Assembly (NCBI GenBank): GCA_030998225.1
Contig: JAPYXD010000308.1
Span: 134,001 to 198,000, forward strand
Reading direction: 5' to 3'
DNA from: Diplolepis rosae
Lineage: Eukaryota > Arthropoda > Insecta > Hymenoptera > Diplolepididae
DNA length: 64,000 nt
Below are positions 32,412 through 42,260 of this stretch, piece by piece. Below the pieces are notes generated by a model that saw only the letters and a program-made list of their open reading frames with translations, was not told the origin of the DNA and made no database searches. A program made the translations under genes and the position numbers. Each line of letters starts with the position of its first letter. Position 1 is the stretch's first letter.

Positions 32412-33776
32412 CTATGTTCGTCTCTTAAGTTCAGTCAAGCTCTTTTCGAAATCACAGTCCATCATTAGTTGTCGGATTTGTGGTCCATCAAAAACTCCCT
32501 CCGTAATTTTAGCTTCACTAAGCTTAGGGACTTTGTTTTTCAAGAAAAAAAGACCAGCTTCTCCGTTTTTATTTAACATTTGGATGAAATTATTCACAAT
32601 GCCGAGCTTTATATGCAATCCTGGTAGAAAGATCTTTTGGAGATCAACCAGTGATTTTTGAGCGACGTTCATCTTTCCAGGTTCTAACGTCTCACGCGCT
32701 GGCCAAACTTGAACATTATAATGTTGGTATCGTGCTCTGCTGTCCAATGTGCATAGAAAGCAACAGTATTTCGCATAGCCAGATTGTAATCCGAGGAGGA
32801 TTCCTATCACTTTAAAACCACCACAGATGAACCATTTATGGAGCTTGTAATCTATTTTGTCAAATAAAAGTTGTATGACATCATAGCACTCTTTCATATT
32901 GGTGGCATGAGCAACGGGTATAGATTGATATTCGTTTCCGTTGTGCAAGAGTACAGCTTTCAAACTAAGTTTATTCGAATCAATGAATAAACACCAATTC
33001 TCTGGCTAGTGTTCATAACCAATGGCCCTCATAAGTCTATCTACGTCGTTACAATAAATGAGGGTATCTTGGCTAGAAAAATATGTGGTTAAATCTTTCA
33101 TTCGATTCCGATAAAGAGAGATTTTCACATCTTTTTCAAGCAGATTTCTTTCTTTGAGTCTAGAGCCCAAGATTTCAGCCTTATTTTTATGTAAATTCAG
33201 ATCCTTTATCAAATCATTCAATCCTTTTCGGTCGAATAATTGTGGCAAGTTTCTGGTTTTTCATTAGAATAATTGCTTTCTTCTGCTTTGCATTTTGTGA
33301 AATTTCCCGAGATAGAATCTTTACGGCTGTACGTAGCTTTTGTCACGGAAGAAACATTAGGGTAAATTATGGAGTCCTTCCATTTCGATGAGTAACCTTT
33401 AACATCTGTTAAACAGAAATAACAATCATCGATATGGTTCTGAGGTTCTCTCCAAGAAGTAAGGGTAGTAAATCTAAAGAGATGATCGAAAACCCCTCGA
33501 TATGCTGACCTCAATGAAATGGCAAAAGTCGAGCAGCAACTGTTGGGTATCCAATATTTTTCTCCATTTTCGGGTATAATCTGAAAATAAATCCCATAGC
33601 CTTCTCATATTGCAGACATTTTTTGTCTTTGTTTTTGTGGGAAAAAACACCGCAAACGTAGCAAAAGGTATCAGGAATATATTTGCAACAGAGCTCCATT
33701 TTGCAATCGTTGCGGAAATGAGAGTTGAATGATGGCTTAGCGCAGAGGGATTGGTGTTAAATACGAATGACTTCAA
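32412..33776 (-). pseudogene. Remnant of an arthropod multicopy transposon-associated protein
   Basis: The minus-strand pieces read in order. First is CKYIPDTFCYVCGVFSHKNK (about 33690-33640), a Cys pair near the N-terminus. Next comes SWREPQNHIDDCYFC (33460-33420), a second Cys pair. Then come FDRKGLNDLIKDLNLHKNKA and LYRNRMKDLTTYFSSQDTLI (33245-33030). A 183-codon open frame follows, with VLLHNGNEYQSIPVAHATNM, GLQSGYAKYCCFLCTLDSRA, LPGLHIKLGIVNNFIQML and GVFDGPQIRQLMMDCDF. I know this order from a large family of uncharacterised, multicopy arthropod proteins, probably transposon-derived, with N-terminal zinc-binding Cys pairs. No biochemical function is established. Frameshifts near 33500, 33250 and 33000 break the gene. 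The C-terminus past 32412 decays. Confidence 0.65.
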
Positions 33777-34009
33777 GTCCTAGTGTAGGTTGCTTATACT
33801 GTCACTGTGCAAACCTCATGCATAGATGGTCGACGATTAGCAACTAGCGCAGCGTACAACTGTGCATTGAACTATCATTATATGTGCACGTGTTAGTGCA
33901 CATACATGTATACGTAGATTCTTTAAATGCGTTGCAGAGAATATAATTAAAAGGAAATTAAAGATTTAATGCAAAATTGTGAAAATGTAATTCAAGACGT
34001 AGTCTCCTT

Positions 34010-34850
34010 TTAGCTCGATACACTTTTCCCAGCGATGTTCAATAGCTTCGATACCCTGTGTATAGTAAGAACCGTCGAGCTCCTCGAAATAGCCATTAAC
34101 CTCAGACCCCACCTCTTCATTGCTGGCAAATCTTTGACCATGAAGTCATTTTTTCAAGTTTGAAAAGAGAAAATAATTCGAGAGGGCTAAATCTGGCGAA
34201 TAGGGTGAGTGAGGAAGGAATTTGAACTTTAACACTCATTGATTTTAGCCATCGCAATAACATATATGTGAACTCGTGCATTGTCTTGATAAATAAGCAA
34301 CACTTTCTTTTTCGCGAAATGCGGCCGTTCTTTCTTGATTTCATTACTTAAACGCTGTAATAAGTTCGCATAATACTCGCTGTTAATTTGTTTTCCTTTT
34401 TGAAGATAATCAATGAAAATTATCCCACGCGCATCCCAAAAATCTAATTCCATGGCTTTGCCAGCAGATGAAAATGTCTTCGCCTTCTTTGGAGCCGATT
34501 CACCTCTTTCAGTCCATTGTTTTGACTGTCCCTTCGTCTCAGGTGTGAAGTGATAGACTCATGTTTCATCCATGGTTATGAATCGAAGGAAAAAATCGGC
34601 TTTATTGCTGTGAAACATCGCAAAACACTCGATTGAAACATACTTACGACACTATTTATGCTCCATCGTGAGCAAACGCGGCACCCATCTTGCGCACAGC
34701 ATTCTCATGTCCAAATTTTCCGTCAATATGCGATGTATAGCACTTTTTGAAATGCCTACCATGACTGCTAGCTCGCGCACTTTTAGTCGACGCTCATTCA
34801 ATATCATTTTGTGGATTTTCTTCACCACTTCTGTCGTGGTCACCTCATTT
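34010..34850 (-). pseudogene. mariner transposase, inactivated
   Basis: The minus-strand frames give the mariner order: VVKKIHKMILNERRLKVREL and VGISKSAIHRILTENLDMRM (second helix-turn-helix), WVPRLLT, then TMDET with a stop where the family has Trp. Next are WTERGESAPKKAKTFSSAGK, MELDFWDARGIIFIDYLQKG, and LIYQDNARVH (second catalytic Asp; the family has HDNARPH). The third-Asp motif reads SPYSPDLALSNYFLF, so the third D of the D,D34D triad is Asn. The end is CIELKGDYV. Several frames are needed, and terminal repeats were not identified. The N-terminal HTH is missing. It is a dead copy. Confidence 0.85.
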
Positions 34851-35030
34851 TGTCGACCACTGCGATGTTTAATCTTTGACGTTTTGTAAAGTCATATTGA
34901 CAAGCTCGTCACTCTGCCAAGCTCCGCAAATTCCAAATATAAAAAAAAACTGCAAAAATTTAGTGTTTATTGTAATAATTTAGTTAAATGAGATAATTTG
35001 ATTGATTTTATCTTTCCCATTTTTGATATT

Positions 35031-35470
35031 TTACTGGATTGTTTGGATATTTTTAACATATTTTTTAATATTCATCTTTGTTGCTAAATATTGTTTATTT
35101 GGTGCCTCGGTAATGAATCTGCGGATTTCCTCGGTTTCAAGAATTTTTCTCTTCAAAAAAGAGAATAATTGGTTGTAGAAATGAATGTTAACTTCATGAT
35201 TACCATTTATTGTACTGCTAAGCATGGAATATGTCGACTATAAAGCCGACGGCTTGTAATTTACCGATAATCCTTTAAAATAATCTAACAGCACAATTTT
35301 CTGAGAAGTTTTCGAGGTGATTTGCTTTCTTCCAATCCATGAAAGCATCATAAACCGGGATGTATTTCGCGTGTGATTTGCTTGGAAGTAAACTTTGGGT
35401 AGCTTTTTCTGCAGCTCCACGAATGTTTGGCGGAAGCGATTGCTGTTCATTCGCTTCCACAAAACCACAT
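35031..35470 (-). pseudogene. Crypton-like tyrosine recombinase, N-terminal fragment
   Basis: The minus strand encodes LPPNIRGAAEKATQSLLPSK, YIPVYDAFMDWKKANHLENF, then (after a frame change near 35275) LLDYFKGLSVNYKPSAL and MLSSTINGNHEVNIHFYNQL...FITEAPNKQYLATKMN. This is the core-binding (SAM-like) N-terminal domain of insect Crypton-type tyrosine recombinases. The helix ending in YKPSALW..YSMLxSTI is diagnostic. The catalytic domain with the Arg-His-Arg-Tyr residues is absent, because the sequence stops matching near 35060. One stop and one frameshift are present. Confidence 0.65.
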
Positions 35471-35479
35471 ATTTTCGTT

Positions 35480-36017
35480 TTTTATCGACTTTTTAACGGA
35501 CGTTCTTGACAATTTTTAAAACTGTTTCGCTCTGAAGTTTGCTGAGAAAACGTGACAACTGACAGTTGCGTATATTTTTCATCAATAGTAATGACCCTTA
35601 TTTACTTTTCAGGCCGTTGATTTAACTTTAAAGGCTGTTGCTATAGCTTTGAAGACTAATCTCTTCTGTTCTCTTCACAACGCTTTTTTGTTTTTCAAAT
35701 TCTCCTGAAACTCGTAACTTTCGTTCCCCGAAACGTCCTTGAAGAGCAACAATTTCAGTGTAGATATTGGAAAAAACGATTTTGTTGAATCAAGAGATTT
35801 TTTTTCTAGGTGTATTATTTCTGACATAGATATTGTTAATGATTGATGATAAAAGTATTTAATTAATGACCATATAAGTAATAGTTTGTCATTTCGATAT
35901 TTCCGTGGAAGAGGAGATCGTTCAAAGATATAAAAAATTATTTTAAATCGACTTCCTGAAAGCTAAACGGCGAGCATGCTGCCTGACGGTGTTCAGTACT
36001 TGCAAAGCTATTCTTAC
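35480..36017. other. No gene identified
   Basis: This is an AT-rich spacer with no frame above 60 codons worth reporting. Confidence 0.5.
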
Positions 36018-36350
36018 CCAGGTGGAAAAATCGGAGGCCAGACAGTATTTACAAGCGGCGCAGTAGTATTGTGCCAGTTTTAACCGAAGAGTAATGCCAG
36101 TACTGCCTGTCTATACCGTGCCAAACATTGGCATATTACTGGTTTACTAGTGGCGCAGTACTGGTGCGGTATTCTTTGGCAGTACATAGGAGTCTCATCG
36201 ACAGTTGGCACTCTACTGGTTTGCTACTGCTGCTGTACTGATAATTATTACTTGTCAAATGCCGACAATTGAGTTATGCCAACCTTCGGCTTAGTGCTGG
36301 CTGTAAATAGAATCCAAATACTGGCTATCAGCTACTGATATATGTCTCAC
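36018..36350. repeat. GCCAGTACTG-type degenerate GC-rich repeat block
   Basis: It opens with ACCCAGGTGGAAAAATCGGA and continues with a dense series of near-repeats (GCCAGTACTG, GGCGCAGTACTGG, TTGGCATATTACTGG, GGCAGTACAT). The words recur about every 15-40 bases without a fixed period. It is related to 42130-42260 and 43855-44150. Confidence 0.6.
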
Positions 36351-37057
36351 TGGAAGTTTTTTTGTCTCTGAAGTTCCCTCAGCGAAACCGAAAAAACGTA
36401 ATTACTGACCTGTCTATTTGCAATTAAATATTATTAAACAATAGATATTATTCAATTTTTCCTAAATTTTGAAGGCATCTCTAGGGTATATTGCCCACGT
36501 ACATAAAGTTTCTGACAGTTTCAATAATATATGACTAACTTACAACGATTTATCTCTATAAAACCAACTCAATGTGGGAAAAACAATTTTTCGGTTTTTC
36601 CATGTATAGTATTAAAAGCAATTTCATACGATGTTATTTTTAATGATTGGCTTTATGGTCCGGAAATAATAACTCAGAAGGTTACATATTTTCAAACGTT
36701 TCGACTCTGATCGGAGTTCTTATCAGTGATCTTTATTTCTAAAATATCAAAACAATGAATAAAATATTGCACATATGTGCCCTATTTTAGAGTTAACTTT
36801 GCTAATGTGGAAAAATATAAAAAAACCGTGAGAAAATGTACATAAAAATTTTACAGAAAACATCGATAAAATACCTAAAACTTTCTTAGGAATAACAATA
36901 AAATTCTAGCACATAACTTTGAGATACCTAAACTAGAAAACTAGTATATATTTGTGTTTGAATGTTACTGAAGATGAAGATGAAAGAACATATATAGTAT
37001 AAAATTACAAAGGATTATTCATGAAAACTAGCTAAGAATTGCTAATACGAATTCTAC

Positions 37058-37270
37058 ACTGTTAGAAATTTCTACCGCAATTTCCCGAAACATATGCCTG
37101 AAGTTTTATTCAGTTACAGTTTCGTAAAATTAAGATAGAATTTCAGAAAATTCAGTTACTTTTTAGTAAATTTAGGAAAAAATTTCTTAATTTTCAGTTA
37201 AAAAGTGTTAAATATTCTGATACTTGTCTCTGGAAATTCTTAAACTTGTAAAACTTTCTTTCTTAAACTT
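37058..37270. repeat. Dispersed repeat shared with 58605-58720
   Basis: ATTCAGTTACTTTTTAGTAA, AGTGTTAAATATTCTGATAC and TTGTCTCTGGAAATTCTTAA have close counterparts at 58605-58715. The left edge, TACACTGTTAGAAATTTC, is end-like for the TA/CACTG family. Confidence 0.55.
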
Positions 37271-37334
37271 TTAAATAATAACTTTATAATAATTTTATAA
37301 TAATTTTAAATCATTTTTAATTGTCGGATTTAAT

Positions 37335-37870
37335 TGAAATTTGGAATACTTTTTGAGAGCCCAAAAAGAATGGTCAAGTTCGTTAACCAGCCATTTTTGC
37401 CAGTGGTTCTGGTTTTATGCATAGAAAACGTTTTTGTGGAAATGAAAAATTCTGTTTTCCCGCCAAAATATACGAGATACGGCTTTCATGTTTCTAAACA
37501 AAATTTTTTATTTCTAAGAGATATACAAATTTCCTTCTGACCATTTTTCGTAGGAGTTATATTTTTTGTGTATAATGAGAAATGTTATTAAAAATTAAAA
37601 CCTTTGGTTTCCAAAAAAAATACACGAGATACGAAAAAAATGTTAGAGACAAAATTGTTCATCTCAAGAAGATATACAAATTTATTTATATCTAGATCTA
37701 AAATTTTGATCTCGAAAATTTTATCATAGGAGTTACATCTTTTGTTTATTAAAGAAAGTATTATTAAAATTGAGACAAAAAAACCTCTTTCTAAGCAAAA
37801 CTCAACGCGGAATACAGGAAAAGTGTTAGGGACGACATATTTAGTAATTCGTATCTAAAGGACATAGAAG
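37335..37870 (-). repeat. Inverted copy of the GGCTGGTTAACGAACTT repeat with 152-bp units
   Basis: On the minus strand GGCTGGTTAACGAACTTGAC lies near 37385-37366. The + strand then shows three degenerate units with TATACGAGATACGGCTTTCA, ACACGAGATACGAAAAAAAT and GGAGTTATATTTTTTGTGTA-like words. The full-length relatives are 50660-51690 and 54640-55637. Confidence 0.6.
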
Positions 37871-38267
37871 ACCGAGCGCAAAACGCGAGGTCTACATATT
37901 TCGAAGCATGAAGCATGACAATTGAATCGCGTGCCCTAAGCGCACTCAAATTCGTATTTTTTATGTAAATGTGGCTCTAATGGATATAAAGTAAAAAAAT
38001 CGACTATAAGTAGTAATTTTTAGCCACTTGCAGAGTTACAAAATTTATTGGAATAAAATTTTAAAATATTACATTTTCTTCAAAAAAAGGTTTGAAGTAT
38101 TCATAAATCTCTATACACGGAGTAAAATAGTTAATGTAATTTTACTCAACTTCCGATCAAATTTGGGACATAAGGACAAGTTAAAAGTTATTTAGTATCA
38201 CTGTAGTTATTTGTGATATATTAAGTGTTTAAAAATAAATCACAGTTGAGCAAAATTCAGAAGTGTA

Positions 38268-38646
38268 CACTGAGAAAAGATTTGATTGAATAAAAGAAAA
38301 TAATTTGTTTGAACGACTTTCTTTGATTAAAGAAATGATTTGTTTAAATGAAATAAAATTTGTTTGATTCAAACAAAATATCTTTGAACCAAATAAATAT
38401 TTGTTTGAATCAAATTAATTTTTCTTCTAAACAAAGAAATTAATGCATTGATATATGCTCAAAGATATAATTTGTTTGATTTAAGGCAGAAATTTATTTA
38501 ATTCGAACAAATATTTATTTTGTCCAAAGATATTTTGTTTGAATCAAACAAATTTTGTTTCATTTAAACAAATCATTTCTTTAAATCAACGAAAGTCGTT
38601 CAAACAAATTATTTTCTTTTATTCAATCAAATCTTTTTTCTCAGTG
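38268..38646. mobile_element. Palindromic MITE, CACTGAGAAAAGATTTGATTG ends
   Basis: At 379 bp, TA-flanked (38266-38267 and 38647-38648), it is self-complementary along most of its length through AAACAAA/TTTGTTT and GATTCAAACAAAATATCTTT words. A close relative is 62026-62405. The left half of a third copy is 24224-24400. Confidence 0.85.
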
Positions 38647-38947
38647 TAGGGTGAAGTTAAAAGGCGTGCACTAAAAGTTTCTAAATATATATATTACTAC
38701 TCGTAGTATAATTATAAAAAACCAGTCTTTCATTAAATCATAAAAATAGTAGAGCTTTCCCTCCATTCTGCTTTACGATTTAATCGAGAGTTGAGTAAAC
38801 CGTAAATCGCAAGATTTATTCCATCAGCTATATCCATTCACGCAGGAACGAATGAAAGTAATCTGCGCCTTGGGCACACATAAAAAATTTTTAATTTCAA
38901 AAATGTGTTGAATTTTCAGCATACTGATGTTCCAAGTTATTATATTT

Positions 38948-39320
38948 AATTAATTAGTTGAGTTGGAAATTCTGCCACTGCCTACATTATCGGAGAATCA
39001 CTAGTCGCGTATCAGATAGGATACCTTGCCGACAGGTGTCCTCGTAGACAATTTCAAACTCTTATATCGCAAATAATGCCAATGAATTCAAATATTAAAG
39101 AATTTGAAAATCTTTCTGTGTTTCACTAGTTTATAAGTGGAATCCACTGTTTTGGATTTAGAGAGTATTGGAATAAACTGTGATTGTATTTTGTATGTTT
39201 TTTTATTGATTTTGATTATTAAATATAATATTAAAGAATTTGAAAATCTTTCTGTGGAAAAAAAGACGCTTTCGACTGTGCTGGGATTCGAGCCCAGGTC
39301 TTTCGATTGCAATCGATACA
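38948..39320 (+). repeat. SINE-like repeat copy with internal hairpin insertion
   Basis: It begins TTAATTAGTTGAGTTGGAAA and runs through GCCACTGCCTACATTATCGG, AGTCGCGTATCAGATAGGAT, GACAATTTCAAACTCTTATA and AAAGAATTTGAAAATCTTTC (twice: 39101 and 39232). It then reads GACGCTTTCGACTGTGCTGG and GATTCGAGCCCAGG, a B-box complement. The tail module GGAAAAAAAGACGCT also occurs at 54962 and, inverted, at 31755. Confidence 0.65.
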
Positions 39321-39399
39321 AAATACATACAAAATACAATCACAGTTTATTTCAATACTCTCTAAATCCAAAACAGTGGATTCCACTTATAAACTAGTG
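39124..39399. repeat. Perfect-looking hairpin with arms of about 75 bp
   Basis: CACTAGTTTATAAGTGGAAT then CCACTGTTTTGGATTTAGAG, continuing to ATTTTGTATG (39124-39198), returns as the complement at 39325-39399 with hardly any mismatch. The loop of about 126 bp contains the SINE tail and the B-box-like GATTCGAGCCC. Confidence 0.85.
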
Positions 39400-39555
39400 A
39401 TTTTAAAAATTCATCGTCGTGCAGTCGTGTTTGATCGTGTTTTGTCTGTTCGCCACGAAGCTTTCGTATATGCTCCGCAGTGTTAACCACTATTTGTTTT
39501 TATGATTATCCACTAGTTTATATAATTTATTTACCAGTTTCACATAATCTAGTTA

Positions 39556-40497
39556 TACAAGGTGCGTTCCAAAATAAACGAGACTGAGCTAAAATAGAAA
39601 CGACAGGAGCTTTGTTCTGATAAATTCGAGTTTATTTATTCAAAATAGTCCCCTCCGGCCTCGATACACTGTTTTGCGCGATCCAAAAGCTTTTTGAAAG
39701 AGTGTTTCAGGTCATTGACCGGAATGTCCTTCAGGATGTCGGTACAAGCCTTTGGATGGCCTCTATGGACGCAAAACGTTTTCCTTTCATGGCCAAATGC
39801 AATTTTCCGAATAGGTAGAAGTCACAGGGAGCAATATCAGGCGAATACGGTGAGTGGTTGACGGGTAAAATGTGATTTTTGGTCAAAAAATCAGTGATAA
39901 GCGTTGAACCATGGGCCTGCGCATTATCGTGCAAAAGGCGCCAACTGCCATTTTCACGGTATTGCGAACTCACACGGAGAATTTTCGGTCAAAATGCGAT
40001 GAATTGAATCTTTTGACATGTTTAATTCCATTGCCATGTGTCGCAAAGAAGATTTTGGCTCATTTTTTATAAATTCACGCACAATTTCAATATTACTTGG
40101 TGTAATCACGAAACTTTCCTGACCGGGATGTTCGTCGTCCTTGATGTCTTCACGACCTTCTTTGCTTCGTTTAAACCACTCATGGATTCTGGCACGGAAA
40201 AAACAATTGTCACCATACACTTGTTTGATTAATTCAAACCTTTCAGTAAAAGTTTTACCAAGTTTCAAACAAAACTTAATATTCGCTCTTTGTCCGAAGT
40301 TCATTTTTCGACCGATGCTATAAACACACTGTCCCTTATAAAGCAATAACTCGGCTTCTAATTGTCCGTTGGTCATGAAATTTTGACAGAACGTCAGTGA
40401 AGGATGTACCTTTCCAACTTCTACTCCCATCAGAAGATAGCGCCACTATAAATAGCTATTTTGAAAAAGTCTCGTTTATTTTGGAACGCACCTTGTA
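39556..40497 (-). mobile_element. mariner element with intact TIRs, internally deleted
   Basis: The TIRs TACAAGGTGCGTTCCAAAAT then AAACGAGACT run inward from both ends. TA duplications lie at 39554-39555 and 40498-40499. At 942 bp it is shorter than full mariners of about 1.3 kb because the centre of the transposase is deleted. Confidence 0.88.
39640..40430 (-). pseudogene. mariner transposase lacking its central catalytic segment
   Basis: The start at 40430 gives a frame with ANIKFCLKLGKTFTERFELI and ARIHEWFKRSKEGREDIKDD (first HTH region and the WF.RF motif), then SSLRHMAMELNMSKDSIHRI (second HTH). It jumps at about 39965 to YRENGSWRLLHDNAQAH (second catalytic Asp) and HSPYSPDIAPCDFYLFGKLH (third Asp, 34 residues after the second as in D,D34D mariners). 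The segment with the first Asp is gone, apparently by internal deletion. After 39731 a shifted frame continues to the usual C-terminal CIEAGGDYFE. It is inactive, but its ends are intact and mobilisable in principle. Confidence 0.87.
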
Positions 40498-40499
40498 TA

Positions 40500-41579
40500 G
40501 ATTCTGTAAATTTAATAAATTCTTGATTCATAGTTTTTTCTTAATTCACTAATAATTACTTCTTTCTTTTTCACTTAAGTTTTTTAAATCAAATTGATTT
40601 TATGGAAATTTAATCAACAACAATCTTGATAAGTGTATTACATAAAACATGAAATTCTACACATCAGAATTTATATTTCACATAAATTTCTTAGGTACAA
40701 TAATATTTATATTTTAATATTTTGAAAATATACAACACAGAAAATAAAAGAACGTTCTTTTAAATCTTTTTACACGAGATACTTTATCATAATAATGCAA
40801 TTTTTTAATATACATTTGATTTTATGAATAATTTATCAAAAAAGTTGATTTATTTTTACTTGAGTAAGCCTCAAGAACTGTAGTCACGACACTGGTCTAC
40901 AAGTCCTGAATAACTCTTGTAGTCACTATATAAGAAAGTTCAAAATTTTATGTCTCAGGATTGTAAGCGAGCGTGTGCGTGAGTCGACGAAAGCGTAATG
41001 TATTATATATAGGTGTAGTTATTAGGTTTATATAATATATATGTAAGGTTATATGTTTAAGTGTATTTGTGATTTGAAATATGGTTGGCTACGACTGAAT
41101 GGTGTGAATGTATTTGTATGTTGTTTATGTAATGATCGGATGACTAGTGGCAGGCACCATACCATTGCCAGTTGAAATAATACGCCCGATACTCATTTTA
41201 ATCAACTGACGCATGTTGATGCCCTGTCGTCGATGATGTTTTACTCAACTGCTTACTATTTCCCATGTAACGCTTATTGTTATTAATTTTGGGTGAATTA
41301 GGTATTCATGAAATTCATTTTACCCTACTAGGATTTAATAAATGCTCAAATGTCCTTATGTCCCAAGTTTAATCGACTGAGTTGAGTAAAATTCCATCAA
41401 CTATTTTTTTCCGTGTAGTAAAACAGCAAAAAATTAAAAACCGTCACTTACTAATTTAGATATGAAAAACTTCTGAAGATGTTAAAATGATATCTACAAA
41501 AGATTGAAGTATTTACAAAGAGCTAGAAAAGGTGTAAGAGCCTGTGCGCACGAAATTACTAACTGTGATTAGTAAAAAG
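40500..41579. other. No gene identified
   Basis: The sequence is AT-rich, with the right end of the candidate 3.3-kb element at 41230-41415. Nothing else is recognisable. Confidence 0.5.
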
Positions 41580-41581
41580 TA

Positions 41582-42091
41582 CACCGAAAAAAATTCCTTG
41601 TACCCGTATACTATTTTGCCTAGTTAGGACAGGCGCCAACTTTGCAATCCTAGTTGAAATGACAAAGTTCAAGTTTAGTAAGAAAAACAAAGAAAGCAAG
41701 TTGATTTGACGGACAGATCCTTTCAGGCGCATGTATTAAATGTAACCACTAAATAACTTTACTTTTATGATCTACTAGAGCAAAATTTATATTGATAAAA
41801 GTGGATTTTAAAGTATTAGTGACAAAAATAAATTTTTGTTTACACAGTGAAAAAGTAATAAATACAGAAGATATTCTTTTTACAGCGGAGTTTTGTAATA
41901 ACAGCATAGCAATATTAATTGAATTTAATTGTTAATAGAACTAGAATTCTTTATTTCTCTGTAACAAGGTTTATATTGGTTTGTTCAACTGTATGTACGT
42001 GATTCTCTTAAACAGGAATCCGTGTTATTTCAACTAGGTTAGACTTAACTATGGGTGATAGTTGACTCTCGGAAAAAAAAAAATTTCGGTG
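41582..42091. mobile_element. TA-flanked CACCGAAAAAAATT element
   Basis: TA + CACCGAAAAAAATTCC opens and AAAAAAAAAATTTCGGTG + TA closes a 510-bp non-coding segment (TA at 41580-41581 and 42092-42093). TAGTTGAAATGACAAAGTTC has a loose complement near the right end (TTTCAACTAGGTTAGAC). Confidence 0.55.
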
Positions 42092-42129
42092 TAGTAACAG
42101 TCAGAAAGCAAAGAAGAAGAAATAAACGC

Positions 42130-42260
42130 AATATCCTAGGCGGAAAAGTTGGACTTATGCCGGATCTTAGAAACGGCATTCTACCGCGCCAGTTGTTAAT
42201 AAGGAGTAATGCCAATACTGATCATTAGTATGCGCCGAGCGTTGGCGCGGTACTGGTGTA
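42130..42260. repeat. GCCAATACTG-type GC-rich block, cut by the inverted duplication
   Basis: The block begins CCTAGGCGGAAAAGTTGG, then has GCCGGATCTT, GCGCCAGTTGTTAATAAGGA, GCCAATACTGATCATTAGTA and GCGTTGGCGCGGTACTGG. It stops at 42260, exactly where the duplicated segment begins. A related block resumes at 43855. Confidence 0.55.

Larger units (their letters stand above)
38116..41415. mobile_element. Candidate 3.3-kb TIR element, CACGGA ends, with nested insertions
   Basis: The left end is CACGGAGTAAAATAGTTAAT and the right end reversed is CACGGAAAAAAATAGTTGAT. Both are TA-flanked and followed on the inside by TTTTACTCAACTnnnnnAT and GGGACATAAGGACA. If these are the two ends of one element, it contains the MITE at 38268, the SINE copy at 38948 and the mariner at 39556. 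They could alternatively be two unrelated partial copies in opposite orientation. Confidence 0.45.
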
